Counted from the first letter of the stretch, positions 25,103 to 34,765 are shown. The stretch is 64,000 nt of DNA from Anaerolineae bacterium (GCA_021463865.1 JAJTXY010000013.1:1-64000), one strand, 5' to 3'. Numbers and translations are program-made. The notes: generated from the letters alone by a model not told the origin.

Positions 25103-26299
25103 TTATGCTTCTTCCTCAATGGCAAATTCTTGAAAAACCCGGTTGCTAATCAAACGGGCCGATTTGGTTAATTTTAGTGCATCTCCATCCTGCCATAACA
25201 GTCCCAGACGGGTCAGGCGTTTGATTTCATCCGCGAATTTTATGTCGAGTTTTTCACCATACCGCTGCTCGAACGCCGTAAGCGATAGGCCCTCGTTGAG
25301 TAGGCGTAATCCCGTAAAAATCGTCTCGAACATATCGGTCTGGCGGTCAATTGGTTCCGAGGTCATCGTGGCAGGGGTCTGCGGAAAGGGCAAGGGGTTT
25401 GGCGGAGGATTCTTGAGGCGCTCGATATAAATTTCGGGCTTCATTACATTCACCGTGCGCGTCTGATTGACATAGCCATGTGCGCCTGCCCCCATTCCCA
25501 AATAAGGTAGATTTTTCCAGTATTGGATATTGTGTAGGCACTCTTTACCGGGTTTGGCCCAGTTGCTGATTTCATACTGAATAAACCCGGCCTTTTCCAT
25601 CATCTCACTGGCAAGCTCATACATATCAGCAGCAAGATCGGGGTCGGGCAGGGGGAGTTCCTTATAAGTCACCCGGCGTTTTAATTCCGTGCCGTTTTCC
25701 AGACTTAGTGCATATGCTGAGAGATGATCTGGATCGAGATCGAGGGCGGCCTGTAAAGAATCACGCCACATATCAAGTGCCTGAGATGGGGTTCCGTAAA
25801 TCAAATCGAGATTGATGTTGTCAAAGCCCGCCTGCCGTGCATATTTCATCGCCTGTATAACGTGGGAATGTTCGTGGTCACGACTAAACATCTGAAGTTC
25901 GGATGAATTCACTGACTGCATCCCCAAACTAATCCGTGAGACATATTTTCGTATGGCGTGTAAATATTCTTCGGTGGCATCACGCGGATTTAACTCTTGC
26001 GTGATTTCCAAAATTGGGCTATAAGTAAAATTTATTAGAACATGGGATATAATTTGTTCTAATTGAAAAGGTCGTAATAAACTAGGTGTCCCACCACCCA
26101 AATAAATGGTGTGGATACTTCGATTCAAGGCACCAAAGGATGCAATCTCAGCACAAAGTGCTCTAACATACTCGTCCAAAAGTGCGTGACGATCCGTATA
26201 GGTATTAAAAGCACAGTAGGTACAACGGGTTGCACAAAATGGGATATGCAAATAGAGTGACCATCCAAACTGCCCGTCCATTATTTTTCCTTTACTCAT
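25103..26299 (-). CDS. hemW: Radical SAM protein HemW (CPO-III-like heme chaperone)
   Basis: 398 aa. The radical SAM motif CATRCTYC (Cys 22, 26, 29) is preceded by LYLHIPF and followed by YLGGGTPSLL; ELNPRDATEEYL and GMQSVNSSELQMFSRDH are also family motifs. HemW proteins carry the CxxxCxxC cluster but lack the extra Cys of true coproporphyrinogen dehydrogenase HemN, and act as heme chaperones. The C-terminal HemN_C winged-helix region is present. It is the first gene of a minus-strand pair with the small lipoprotein. Confidence 0.9.
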   Translation of the reverse strand: MSKGKIMDGQFGWSLYLHIPFCATRCTYCAFNTYTDRHALLDEYVRALCAEIASFGALNRSIHTIYLGGGTPSLLRPFQLEQIISHVLINFTYSPILEITQELNPRDATEEYLHAIRKYVSRISLGMQSVNSSELQMFSRDHEHSHVIQAMKYARQAGFDNINLDLIYGTPSQALDMWRDSLQAALDLDPDHLSAYALSLENGTELKRRVTYKELPLPDPDLAADMYELASEMMEKAGFIQYEISNWAKPGKECLHNIQYWKNLPYLGMGAGAHGYVNQTRTVNVMKPEIYIERLKNPPPNPLPFPQTPATMTSEPIDRQTDMFETIFTGLRLLNEGLSLTAFEQRYGEKLDIKFADEIKRLTRLGLLWQDGDALKLTKSARLISNRVFQEFAIEEEA

Positions 26300-26335
26300 G
26301 GAAATAGTTAATAATCCTAGCTCTCGTTAAAGTTT

Positions 26336-26365
26336 ATTTTACAAATCTTCACAATTCTTACACAA
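26336..26365 (-). promoter_or_regulatory. Candidate hemW promoter
   Basis: On the minus strand TTGTGT (26365-26360) and TAAAAT (26341-26336) are 18 bases apart, 37 bases before the hemW ATG at 26299. The surrounding DNA is AT-rich, so a chance match is possible. Apart from this and the inverted repeat at 26581, nothing is seen in 26300-26661. Confidence 0.4.
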
Positions 26366-26580
26366 GATTATCCTGTTATGGATTGCGGATGTAACTTAAA
26401 TAAGGTATCATTTTAATAAGCACCTAAGAATTTGCACTTTCAACGTAAAGACCTAATAAGCCTTATGGAAGAGGGTAATTACAAATTTAAAAATATATAG
26501 ATAGCCTATATTAGTTTATGACTTTATTCTAAAATTTTGACCGCACATGCCATCTTAAAATCCGAAGATCACCAAGTGGA

Positions 26581-26600
26581 CCCAAGAGGTATAACTTGGG
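26581..26600 (+). promoter_or_regulatory. Inverted repeat upstream of the BTAD regulator
   Basis: CCCAAG (26581-26586) and CTTGGG (26595-26600) are separated by AGGTATAA, which includes a -10-like TATAA. It lies about 60 bases before the ATG at 26662. It could be an operator (autoregulation) or a weak hairpin. Confidence 0.4.
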
Positions 26601-26661
26601 TTTGATGAGTTCCTTTAATTAGTCAATAGCACTCCTGAGAGACTGGAAAGTTGAGTTATAC

Positions 26662-27948
26662 ATGGCAGAGTTGACCATAACTGAAAATGTAGCGGACTTA
26701 ATGTACAAGGAGATCCAATCTGGCGTTCATGATGCGCCCATTTTGGTCATGTATCCTCGCCATTACGCGCGAAATGCCCTTATTGCATTAATTCTGCGAA
26801 AAACAAAGAATCAAATTTACTACTATCCCCTCCGTGAAGAAGATACCACTTTACGCAAGATGTTGGGGAATTTGGTGAATGATGCCCAATTCCCGTCTGA
26901 TTTTGGAGCGCAAACCACCTCAGCCCTCAAGAAAAATGAATCGCCCCAAAGCCTAGCTGAAGCGTTCGCTGCTGATCTCAAGTCACTTCGCAAAGATCAA
27001 TATTTCCTAGCGCTAGATGAATTGGATCGCATCCCGCGTGACTCGGCTGAACTCGATAGTTTCTTCCGCGTACTCGCCGAAAAGCTGCCCAAAAACGTTA
27101 GAATTCTGATTAACGGTAGAGAAATGTTTCGCCAGCCATGGAATGATCTAATCCTCAATGGACTAGCAGCCACTATAGGGGAAAATAATGCGGTGGAAAA
27201 CGGCATTTTTAGAGAACCAGCTCAACGTGGACAGATTGAATTCTATTCACTCTCCGGCAGTTCACGCTTGATGAGTGATGGTCGCGCTGTACATAGCTGG
27301 GATGGATCGTTGCCCCGGAATCTGGCATATTATTTCATTGACCACCATATGGTGACACGTGACGAAATCTTCCGCATCTTCTGGCCCCATTTGGGTGTCA
27401 AAGAAGCGACTAATGTCTTCCATGTCACCAAGCGCAAGATTTCTGAAAAATTGGGCTATGAAATTACGGCCTATAGCGGCGGATTCTATGTCCCCTCGCC
27501 CCGCGTCAATATCATGTATGATGCACGTGAATTTGAGAAACAAATCGAAGAAGCCCTTGCTGGCCCGGATGATGTAGCGCCCGCCAAATGGTATCGCGCT
27601 GTCCAACTCTATCGTCATCCCTATCTTGAGGGTCTCGATATGCCTTGGATGCTTGAGAAACGCGAAAAACTACGCAACGACTTCGCCCAAGCCTTGATCG
27701 GTCTAGGCCGTATGCACCGCGCTTTGGGTGAGCTTGACCGCGCTTTGGGGTATTTCCTACGCGCCGTTGCTGAGAAGCCAGATCGTGAAGATGTGCATCG
27801 TAATATCATGACGATCTATCACGAACAAGGTCGCATCAAAGATGTGCAGGCTCAATATAAGCTACTGGAATCTACTTTGAAGCGCACATTGGGTATTGCC
27901 CCATCCACTGAAACCCGCGCGATGTTGGAACTCTATACCAGCAACTAA
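26662..27948 (+). CDS. BTAD/winged-helix transcriptional regulator with degenerate ATPase-like N-terminus
   Basis: 428 aa. The C-terminal ~130 residues have the BTAD (SARP-type) TPR pattern: WYRAVQLYRHPYLEGLDMPWMLEKRE, then a TPR ending YKLLESTLKRTLGIAPSTETR. Before it a winged-helix DNA-binding domain is suggested by RDEIFRIFWPHLGVKEATNVFHVTKRKI. The N-terminal ~200 residues look like a STAND/AAA-type ATPase: APILVMYPRHYARNALIA replaces a P-loop and YFLALDELDRI resembles Walker B, so ATP binding is doubtful. A likely regulator of unknown targets, alone on the plus strand with a good terminator. Confidence 0.75.
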   Translation: MAELTITENVADLMYKEIQSGVHDAPILVMYPRHYARNALIALILRKTKNQIYYYPLREEDTTLRKMLGNLVNDAQFPSDFGAQTTSALKKNESPQSLAEAFAADLKSLRKDQYFLALDELDRIPRDSAELDSFFRVLAEKLPKNVRILINGREMFRQPWNDLILNGLAATIGENNAVENGIFREPAQRGQIEFYSLSGSSRLMSDGRAVHSWDGSLPRNLAYYFIDHHMVTRDEIFRIFWPHLGVKEATNVFHVTKRKISEKLGYEITAYSGGFYVPSPRVNIMYDAREFEKQIEEALAGPDDVAPAKWYRAVQLYRHPYLEGLDMPWMLEKREKLRNDFAQALIGLGRMHRALGELDRALGYFLRAVAEKPDREDVHRNIMTIYHEQGRIKDVQAQYKLLESTLKRTLGIAPSTETRAMLELYTSN

Positions 27949-27970
27949 TCCCGCAATTTACTAAGAAAAC

Positions 27971-28002
27971 AAAGGGCGATCTTATCATAGACCGCCCTTT
28001 TT
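27971..28002 (+). terminator. Rho-independent terminator of the BTAD regulator
   Basis: AAAGGGCG (27971-27978) pairs with CGCCCTTT (27993-28000), followed by TT. One more pair group (TC/GA) extends the stem with a mismatch. It lies 20 bases after the stop and may also serve the convergent glpD transcript. Confidence 0.8.
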
Positions 28003-28019
28003 GATAACCGAGTATTGTA

Positions 28020-29726
28020 TTACTTCAACACCACCCCATGTTTATCTTGCAAAATCTGGGCGGCGCGTTCGACTTCCGAGGTTTTCATTTCAGCCGACCA
28101 CCCCAGACAATCGCCCAAAATATCGGCCAATTCTTCGATCAACAGGTGGCTGGTTTGACCCAGCATAGCAATGAGCGAACGACGCAGCAGCAAGTCATCC
28201 AGATGGACAATTTTCTCATGGGTCGCCAGAAATTGGATTTCGCGCTGGGTGTAATTGGGATGATGGGTTAAGGATTGGTCAGACTCGGCTGCGGCATAGT
28301 GGGCAATTGCTTCAGCGCGAGTGCCATAACGATCCAACCATTGGTCAAGGCGTTCTTTCGGCAGGTTCACTTTTTGCAGCAGCGCATTAAGCCATGCCTC
28401 GCGGTCAGCATCCGTCTTAGGATAATGCCTGCCGCCGCCAATGGGCAGTTGATCGGTGCGTACCTGACGGGATTTTTTCAAGCGGGCCAAGATCAAATCG
28501 GCAGTCTGTTCACTAAAAGCCCGGAAAGTTGTCCATTTGCCGCCGACCAATGAATAGACCGGGAATTTCATTTTACCATCCGGCTCGGTGATATGAGTGA
28601 CATGATCGCGGCTAATTTGCCCGGTTCGGTTGGCGTCGCTGGCTGGTAGGGGGCGTACCCCCGTAAACCAAAACACCACATTGGAGCGGGTGACCTGTAT
28701 ATCGGGGAACACCTTATGCACCATAGTCAAGAAGTAGTCAATCTCTTCATCGGTACAGCGGGCTTGGTCGGGGTCATCAACCCGAATATCTGTCGAGCCA
28801 ACCATGACTTTATCCATAAAGGGGAAAAACAGCACAATCCGTCCATCGCTGTTCTCAAAAAACATCTCATGCCCCATTGTGGCCGCATGTAATTCGGGGT
28901 GATCTAGGATTATATGTGAGCCTTTTGTCCCGCCAATGTATTTGGAGGGATGCTGCATGGCTTGGTTGGCAAAATCAATCCAAGGGCCAGCGGCATTGAT
29001 GACAATTTTAGGTTTAATCTCAAGCGTTTCGCCGGAGAGTTCATCCTTTAACGTCACGACTTCCCCATTACCCTCCACCAAACGTAGGTAATTGATGGCG
29101 AAGGCTTCTGGGTTCGCGGCTTCGGCATCCAAAATCATTTCAAGGCAGATGCGTTCAGGATAGGGCATCCACGCATCATAATAACGAGCCGTCAGCACAA
29201 TATCGGGATTGAGTTTAGGCCGCATCTCTAACGATTTGGCTTTGGAATAGAATGCGTGGCGAGGCAGGCTTTGCTGCCTGCGGGTGAACAAATCGTAAAA
29301 TGTTAGGCCGATTTTGATAATTAATGCGCCGCGCTCACTCGGCTTATCCCGCAGTCGCAGAAATTTCAACGGGGCGTTGAATGTGCCCGAAAACCAGTTA
29401 AAAATAGGGATAGTCGTAGGCAAGGGTTTAACATAATGGGGGGCGTTTTGCAGCAGCAAGTTACGCTCTGTTAAGGCTTCTTTGACGAGCCGAAACTCAG
29501 CATTTTCCAAGTAACGCAGGCCTCCGTGCACCATATGCGATGACCCGGCGCTTGCCCCGGATGAAAAGTCGCCCTTATCTACTAGCAGTACCTCGACCCC
29601 TTGCAGGGCTAAATCTCTAAATACCCCTATGCCATTGACCCCACCGCCGACAATCAGCACTGGGACTTCAGGCTGTTGGCGGAATTTTTCGATAATTTCT
29701 AATCGAGTTCTCATCTGTCCTTGCAC
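28020..29726 (-). CDS. glpD: Aerobic glycerol-3-phosphate dehydrogenase
   Basis: 568 aa from the GTG at 29726, which has AAGGAG at a spacing of eight; GTG 29735 and ATG 29714 are alternatives. The FAD-binding motif VLIVGGGVNGIGVFRDLALQG is near the N-terminus, followed by SSHMVHGGLRYLE, which is characteristic of GlpD. The C-terminal domain (about 390-560) is the GlpA/GlpD accessory domain. It oxidises glycerol 3-phosphate to dihydroxyacetone phosphate at the membrane and reduces quinone. It is monocistronic, convergent to the BTAD regulator. Confidence 0.95.
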   Translation of the reverse strand: MQGQMRTRLEIIEKFRQQPEVPVLIVGGGVNGIGVFRDLALQGVEVLLVDKGDFSSGASAGSSHMVHGGLRYLENAEFRLVKEALTERNLLLQNAPHYVKPLPTTIPIFNWFSGTFNAPLKFLRLRDKPSERGALIIKIGLTFYDLFTRRQQSLPRHAFYSKAKSLEMRPKLNPDIVLTARYYDAWMPYPERICLEMILDAEAANPEAFAINYLRLVEGNGEVVTLKDELSGETLEIKPKIVINAAGPWIDFANQAMQHPSKYIGGTKGSHIILDHPELHAATMGHEMFFENSDGRIVLFFPFMDKVMVGSTDIRVDDPDQARCTDEEIDYFLTMVHKVFPDIQVTRSNVVFWFTGVRPLPASDANRTGQISRDHVTHITEPDGKMKFPVYSLVGGKWTTFRAFSEQTADLILARLKKSRQVRTDQLPIGGGRHYPKTDADREAWLNALLQKVNLPKERLDQWLDRYGTRAEAIAHYAAAESDQSLTHHPNYTQREIQFLATHEKIVHLDDLLLRRSLIAMLGQTSHLLIEELADILGDCLGWSAEMKTSEVERAAQILQDKHGVVLK

Positions 29727-29754
29727 ACGACACACTCCTTATTGAATCCAGCCT

Positions 29755-29760
29755 ATTATA
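29755..29760 (-). promoter_or_regulatory. -10 element of glpD
   Basis: TATAAT on the minus strand, 28 bases before the GTG at 29726. The -35 is weak. A second TATAAT on the plus strand at 29839-29844 serves the divergent cytochrome gene. Confidence 0.5.
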
Positions 29761-29838
29761 ACGCTCTCTTGAAAACTGCTTGGTGTATATCATCCTTTTT
29801 TTTCAAGCGGACTGCTTTCACTTTAAAACCACTCTCCC

Positions 29839-29844
29839 TATAAT
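29839..29844 (+). promoter_or_regulatory. -10 element of the cytochrome c gene
   Basis: TATAAT 55 bases upstream of the ATG at 29900, with a weak TTTCAC at -35 (17-base spacer). An AAGGGAGAG ribosome-binding site follows. Confidence 0.5.
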
Positions 29845-29899
29845 TTCTGATAATGTACCCAATTTGGTAGTATCTGAATGAAAATAAGGGAGAGAATAG

Positions 29900-30868
29900 A
29901 TGACTAACCCAAATAGGTTTTTACGTCTTGGATTAGCAGTTTTGTTTCTAGGGGTAGTTTTGGTATTAGTAGCGGTTTTGATGAGCCATCAATCTACGCC
30001 ATCGCTCGCCCAAGAGGGAACTGAGGAAGCCACGCTTGAACCGGAAGATGGCGGCGACGGCGGTGACACTGCCGTACCAGACCCCAACAGCGAAGATATT
30101 GTGGAGCGCGGTGCCTATCTAGTACGGGTCGCGGGTGCCTGCCAAGATTGCCATTACGGGGGCGGCGATTTTAATGCGGTCTACGAGGATCCCCTCAATA
30201 TTGATCTGTCCGGTGGGTTCGCTTTTGCCTATCAGCCTTGGGGGACGGTCTATGCACCCAATCTGACCACGCTTGGCGAATGGACAGATGAGCAGATTGA
30301 AAACGCAATTCGGTATGGGGTTCGGCCTGATGGCGCGGCACTGCTACCACCCATGCCCTATGAATTGTATGCAGGCATGTCAGATGACGACATGGCAGCG
30401 GTAATCGCCTATTTGCGATCACTTGAACCCGTTGAGAATGCCATCCCCGAAGCTGAATTGGACGGCAAGACCCGCGAGGACATCCGCACTGTGCCCGAAT
30501 TTGACCCCGAAGCCGAATTCTCCGCGCCAGATTTCAGTGACCCCCTTACGCGCGGCACCTATCTGGCGACACATGTATCGGCCTGCCTGCGCTGTCATGG
30601 CTCTTTAGCCGAAGATGGCGTCTCCGTTGACCCCGAAGCGCCAGCATTGGGTGAAGTCCCGCAATATACCGATTTTGGCGAATTCACCTTCCCATCATTG
30701 GCACAGTCGGAACTCAGCGATTGGTCAGATGAAGAAATTAAAACGCTGATTCATGACGGCATCAAGCCCAATGGCGAACCGGTGTTCTTTATGCCGTTCT
30801 ATGCCTTTGCCAATCTGACAGACAGTGACGTTGATGCGCTGATTGCGTGGATTCGTTCACAACCGTAG
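29900..30868 (+). CDS. Membrane-anchored diheme cytochrome c
   Basis: 322 aa. An uncleaved or cleaved signal helix (about 8-28) is followed by an acidic, Thr-rich spacer. Two CxxCH heme sites occur: CQDCH at 81-85 and CLRCH near 230. Candidate axial Met residues are in LPPMPYEL and FFMPFYAF. The layout of two cytochrome c modules resembles cytochrome subunits of alcohol/aldehyde or gluconate dehydrogenases. It should carry electrons outside the cell membrane. No partner dehydrogenase lies beside it. Confidence 0.88.
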   Translation: MTNPNRFLRLGLAVLFLGVVLVLVAVLMSHQSTPSLAQEGTEEATLEPEDGGDGGDTAVPDPNSEDIVERGAYLVRVAGACQDCHYGGGDFNAVYEDPLNIDLSGGFAFAYQPWGTVYAPNLTTLGEWTDEQIENAIRYGVRPDGAALLPPMPYELYAGMSDDDMAAVIAYLRSLEPVENAIPEAELDGKTREDIRTVPEFDPEAEFSAPDFSDPLTRGTYLATHVSACLRCHGSLAEDGVSVDPEAPALGEVPQYTDFGEFTFPSLAQSELSDWSDEEIKTLIHDGIKPNGEPVFFMPFYAFANLTDSDVDALIAWIRSQP

Positions 30869-30890
30869 TTTTGACTTTAGCGTCAATTCA

Positions 30891-30936
30891 AAAATCCCAT
30901 TGCAGGGTGTGGCAAATGGGATTTTATTTTTTTCTT
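30891..30936 (+). terminator. Rho-independent terminator of the cytochrome c gene
   Basis: AAAATCCCATT (30891-30901) pairs with AATGGGATTTT (30915-30925), followed by ATTTTTTTC. It lies about 23 bases after the stop. Confidence 0.85.
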
Positions 30937-31064
30937 TAGAAAAATGGTTATCATCAACCATCTTAGTTTAGCGCAGGTTCTTTCAATAGCCCAATTTTGC
31001 GGCTGAAAATGGCTCTCAGCCTGTTGCATACTTCGCTATAACGTTGATGCAAAAGGAGCGTGTT

Positions 31065-31619
31065 ATGTCTCAGTTGACTATCTATCCTTCTCTAAATGAT
31101 TTACCCGCCTCGCTTGCTTATCAGGCTCACGCCTTTATCCGCATTACATGGTTCGATATTTTTCAATATGATCTTCATGGCGCGATGACACCACCCGAAT
31201 GGCACTCGGCCCATATCACCATTTCTGAAGAAAATGTATTATTCGCACACGGAGCAGTCGTTTGGAAATCGCTTCACCATGGGGGTCAAGACTACAAATG
31301 TTATGGGTTGAGTAGCGTTTTTACCTATCCAGCTTTTCGCAAAAAAGGCTATGGCTCACAAATTGCCCAAGCAGCGACTCACTATATTCAGCAAGACCCC
31401 CATGCCGACCTCGCCATTTTATGGACATCCCCTCAGTTGGATCCCTTCTATGGGCAGTTTGGCTGGAAACATATGCCAAATACCATCATCCATCTTGGCG
31501 ACCCGGAACACCCACGCACAGATGACGGCTATATCATGATGTTGTTTCTCTCCAAAAAAGCGCGGGCAGCATATGATACTTTCACCCAGACGCCTATCTA
31601 TTTTGGTGAAGGGTGGTAG
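31065..31619 (+). CDS. GNAT-family N-acetyltransferase
   Basis: 184 aa from the ATG at 31065, with AAAGGAG just before it; an in-frame ATG at 31044 lies upstream of that site. The acetyl-CoA loop is [12 protein letters not shown], preceded by the strand [13 protein letters not shown]. The rest of the fold is consistent, with [17 protein letters not shown] as the late strand/helix. Substrate unknown. The 3' end overlaps the convergent fni gene by 26 bases. Confidence 0.8.
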   Translation: MSQLTIYPSLNDLPASLAYQAHAFIRITWFDIFQYDLHGAMTPPEWHSAHITISEENVLFAHGAVVWKSLHHGGQDYKCYGLSSVFTYPAFRKKGYGSQIAQAATHYIQQDPHADLAILWTSPQLDPFYGQFGWKHMPNTIIHLGDPEHPRTDDGYIMMLFLSKKARAAYDTFTQTPIYFGEGW

Positions 31620-32673
31620 TTAATTCCTGACGATAAAGCGGTGTCTGGGCTAATTCGGTTAGATTGGCTGCCCCGGTGTTAAACATCGCAATCCGAATTT
31701 GGGCGGTGATTTCGCGCTCCAATTCCAACACGGCCTCGGTTGAAACAGCAGCGGCTTTGAGGAACGGCCCCGCCATGCCGCCCATCTTCGCCCCTAGAGC
31801 GATACACTTGGCAATATCAATACCATCGCGTAGCCCACCACTGGCAAGAATCGGTATGTTGGGTGCGCCATGCCTAGCATATTGGATGCTTTCGGCGGTG
31901 GGGATACCCCAATCGGCAAAACTGCGGGCCACCCGTGCATAAAAGGCATTCGGCGCACGGTGATATTCCACCTCGCTCCATGAGGTGCCGCCCGACCCTG
32001 CTACATCAATGGCCGCGATCCCGGCTGACGCAAGTTTTCGGGCGGTTTTTTCGGAGATACCCCAACCAACTTCCTTAGCGATGACTGGCACACCCACTTG
32101 AGCACATACCATCTCAATGCGCTTGAGTAGACCCGCAAAATTATGGTCGCCTTCCGGTTGAACGGCCTCTTGCAAAGGGTTCAAGTGCAAAATCAGCGCA
32201 TCGGCCTCGACCATATCTACTGCTCGGCGGCACTGCTCAACCCCATATTTGTAGTTCAACTGCACCGCCCCGATGTTGGCAAATAACAATATATCCGGCG
32301 CGATTCTGCGTACTTGATAGGTAATTGCCAATGTCGGGTCTTCAATGGCGGCTCGTTGTGACCCCAAACCCATCGCCATGCCCCGGAGCTGGGCGGCTTC
32401 GGCTAGGCCACGATTGATGTTTTGGGCCATTTCCGTTCCACCCGTCATAGAAGAAATAAAGACAGGGGTTTTCAGGGTTTTGCCAAAAAGCGCGAGGCTA
32501 GTATCTACATCGGTCAGATTAATTTCCGGGAGGGCGTCGTGCATAAAAGCATAATGCTCAAGGCCAGTGGTCAGGCGCGGGAACTGGACATCTTGCTCCA
32601 AATTGATGCGGATATGCTCTTCTTTACGGCGTTCCGTGATGTTTTCCATACCCCCGCCCGTAACTTTTGTCAT
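31594..32673 (-). CDS. fni: Type 2 isopentenyl-diphosphate delta-isomerase
   Basis: 359 aa. The start MTKVTGG at 32673 has AAAGGA eight bases upstream; MENITERR at 32649 is possible. The FMN-dependent TIM barrel is shown by [59 protein letters not shown] and [19 protein letters not shown], all typical of Idi-2. It interconverts isopentenyl and dimethylallyl diphosphates in the cytosol, feeding isoprenoid lipids and quinones. It diverges from acpP with overlapping promoters. Confidence 0.95.
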   Translation of the reverse strand: MTKVTGGGMENITERRKEEHIRINLEQDVQFPRLTTGLEHYAFMHDALPEINLTDVDTSLALFGKTLKTPVFISSMTGGTEMAQNINRGLAEAAQLRGMAMGLGSQRAAIEDPTLAITYQVRRIAPDILLFANIGAVQLNYKYGVEQCRRAVDMVEADALILHLNPLQEAVQPEGDHNFAGLLKRIEMVCAQVGVPVIAKEVGWGISEKTARKLASAGIAAIDVAGSGGTSWSEVEYHRAPNAFYARVARSFADWGIPTAESIQYARHGAPNIPILASGGLRDGIDIAKCIALGAKMGGMAGPFLKAAAVSTEAVLELEREITAQIRIAMFNTGAANLTELAQTPLYRQELTTTLHQNR

Positions 32674-32717
32674 AGCTGGTGTTCCTTTAGGTTGGAGACT
32701 ACAATTACAGTTCTCTA

Positions 32718-32746
32718 TTGTGAAGCATAATCATGGTTGGTACAAT
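32718..32746 (+). promoter_or_regulatory. Promoter of acpP, overlapping a face-to-face promoter of fni
   Basis: On the plus strand TTGTGA (32718-32723) and TACAAT (32741-32746) are 17 bases apart. The same bases on the minus strand give TTGTAC...CACAAT with the same 17-base spacing, pointing at fni (start 32673). The two promoters occupy the same DNA in opposite directions, so they should compete. Confidence 0.5.
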
Positions 32747-32812
32747 GGCGCGAACCCAAGATGCCATTAACCCCGTAAAGGGAATCTCAGCCTTAATTGG
32801 AGGAAATCAACA

Positions 32813-33052
32813 ATGTCCGATACTCAGGAACGTGTGGTGAAAATTATTTCTGAACTGCTTGGTGTGGATGAAGAGAAGGTTGTCCCCCCTGCCAGCTTCC
32901 GGGATGATCTCGAAGCCGACTCGCTCGATTTGGTCGAATTGATTATGGCCTTTGAAGAAGAATTTGGGGGCGAAATTTCTGACGAAGAAGCCCAAAAAAT
33001 TACCACAGTTCAAGAAGCCATCACCTATATTGATACCAAGATGCGTGCGTAG
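32813..33052 (+). CDS. acpP: Acyl carrier protein
   Basis: 79 aa, acidic and helical. The phosphopantetheine attachment motif [10 protein letters not shown] has its Ser at residue 37. It starts with [13 protein letters not shown], as in AcpP. A strong TTGGAGGA site precedes the ATG. It carries acyl chains in fatty acid synthesis. It stands alone, with a terminator at 33076. Confidence 0.97.
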   Translation: MSDTQERVVKIISELLGVDEEKVVPPASFRDDLEADSLDLVELIMAFEEEFGGEISDEEAQKITTVQEAITYIDTKMRA

Positions 33053-33075
33053 GCTCTGGCTAAATTTTTGCAATC

Positions 33076-33117
33076 AAGAGAGTGTATTCGGCAAAGGATA
33101 TGCTCTCTTTTTATTTT
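33076..33117 (+). terminator. Rho-independent terminator of acpP
   Basis: AAGAGAG (33076-33082) pairs with CTCTCTT (33103-33109), with the inner GTAT/ATAT extending the stem; TTTATTTTT follows. Confidence 0.75.
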
Positions 33118-33136
33118 TGAACCAACTTTAACGGTT

Positions 33137-34103
33137 TTATTCGTTGCCGTTCTGATAGCTCCCCCAAACACTACAAACCCCATCGCTCCCAATCCCGCTA
33201 ATCACACAACGTTCTTTGGCATTACTCAACAATTTTTGTGTCCAATCTACCACCCCCCCATCTGCCAATTCTACAAAATGACCCGATGAGGTGGTTGCAT
33301 AGATATGAAAACAATGGTCAACATAATACCCACGCCCACTTGTCCGATCCGCATCTTCAAAGCAATCTATATCCGCAAATTCTTGTTGCACTAGCTCAAA
33401 AAACCGGGTAATGAATGGGGAGGATACTGTAGTGAAATCCGTGACGGCGACACGCAGGCGAATATCCGGCCCGATGTAGGAGCGGAGCGCTCTTAAATAA
33501 ACCCCTATATGCAGGGCCAAAGTGGTCAGTTCAAATCGCCAATTTCCGAGATCACGCCCTGCGCTGCATAGAGCAAACGCACTGAAGTGAGGGAGGGCTT
33601 TGGGATTTTCATAACGCTGAGTTCGTAGTAAGCGGTGAGCAGTAGCCAGATGCACTGGATTCGTTGCTTTAGGATTTTCCCGCAGCATTTTCCGTCGTTG
33701 CAATGCACCTTCCAATGCCAACACGTTTGTAGAATCGGAGACCACCTTGGTGTTGTAAATCGTAGACATCACACGGTTTTGGTCAGACAAACCCAGTACC
33801 GAACTTGTGCCTAAGGCACACTGGCGATAACAAAATGGTCTGAAATTCTGGTGGTAGCTCGGCCAAGGCCGCTCGTTCCCATTCAAGCAAACGTAAGGGG
33901 GAAAGTTCAGTGGGGCGAGTGAACCTATCTCTTTCATGGGCCGCCAACACTTGTGACGGCTTTTGCTGCTGGGCTTGCTGACGATAGACCTCAAGTAAAA
34001 GCGATTGCAAGTCAGTGAGGGAAAGCTGCTCTGCCAGTAAATTCAGCAACCCCGGCACACCAAGTTCGCGTTCGATTCGTTCGATAATCTTGCTATTGGT
34101 CAT
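33137..34103 (-). pseudogene. Hypothetical gene split by a frameshift
   Basis: Two reading frames join into one apparent protein. The first (ATG 34103) runs to about 33816 and reads ELPPEFQTILLSPVC; the second, from about 33816, reads ALGTSSVLGLSDQNRVMSTIYNTKV and on to 33137. At TGCCTTAGGC the frame shifts, as expected from loss of two C in a run (SPVC-P-LGTSSV). Both halves look like one conserved protein of unknown function, with an internal VSDSTNVLALE segment. An ATG at 33769 could start the second half alone. A sequencing error or programmed frameshift is possible. The start overlaps the membrane-protein stop (ATGA). Confidence 0.55.
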
Positions 34104-34765
34104 GTGGCTGTTCTAACAGATGTTTTTAGCAGAAAGGGTCTAGTCGAACTTATCAGGATCACCGCAAGGGGACTAAGCAAGAACACAATATACAGCACCA
34201 AACCGCCCCCGATGCCCGTTTCGATTTGGATGCTATCCAAAACCTTTTGCGCTCGATTATATCCCTCCAGTGCGGTGATAAGGCCAGCAATCAGCAGTAT
34301 CAGCGTGGTAGGTTTCCAAAAGTATTGCAACCAGCGTCCTCCGATAATCAGCATCAATATCACTCCCAAACCCAACACGGTTAATCGGCCTAACTGCTGG
34401 TCATTGGGGGAACCGCCGCCCCAAGGATAGAAATCCGTCGGGGGGTTGAGCCGCAGCACCACCAACAGCGCCACTCCGTGCCATACCCACTTGGCTTTTT
34501 CCGCTTGCAGGGTACTTGAGGCCACCGCCATGATCCCTGCCAACAAAATCAAGGGCAGGCGTAGCAGCATTGGCGTAAACAAAGCCGGGTTTTCGGCCCG
34601 TACCGTTGGATGAAGGCTGACCCATTCGGCTAAATCAAAGGCGTTGCTGTTAAACGCGGCAACTTTGTGGGTCTGCCACACCATATGATAGGCTGTCACT
34701 CCTAGCAGGGCGCACCATAAAACAAGCCATGCCAAGTCATTTTTTGGCCGTTGGGTAGAGGTCAT
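34100..34765 (-). CDS. Polytopic membrane protein of unknown function
   Basis: 221 aa with about five or six hydrophobic segments and a soluble loop TDFYPWGGGSPNDQQLG. It overlaps the BchI-like ATPase gene by 4 bases on one side and the frameshifted gene by 4 bases on the other, so the three are translated as one unit. No family recognised. It may be a membrane partner of the ATPase, which is an inference from gene order. Confidence 0.6.
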   Translation of the reverse strand: MTSTQRPKNDLAWLVLWCALLGVTAYHMVWQTHKVAAFNSNAFDLAEWVSLHPTVRAENPALFTPMLLRLPLILLAGIMAVASSTLQAEKAKWVWHGVALLVVLRLNPPTDFYPWGGGSPNDQQLGRLTVLGLGVILMLIIGGRWLQYFWKPTTLILLIAGLITALEGYNRAQKVLDSIQIETGIGGGLVLYIVFLLSPLAVILISSTRPFLLKTSVRTAT

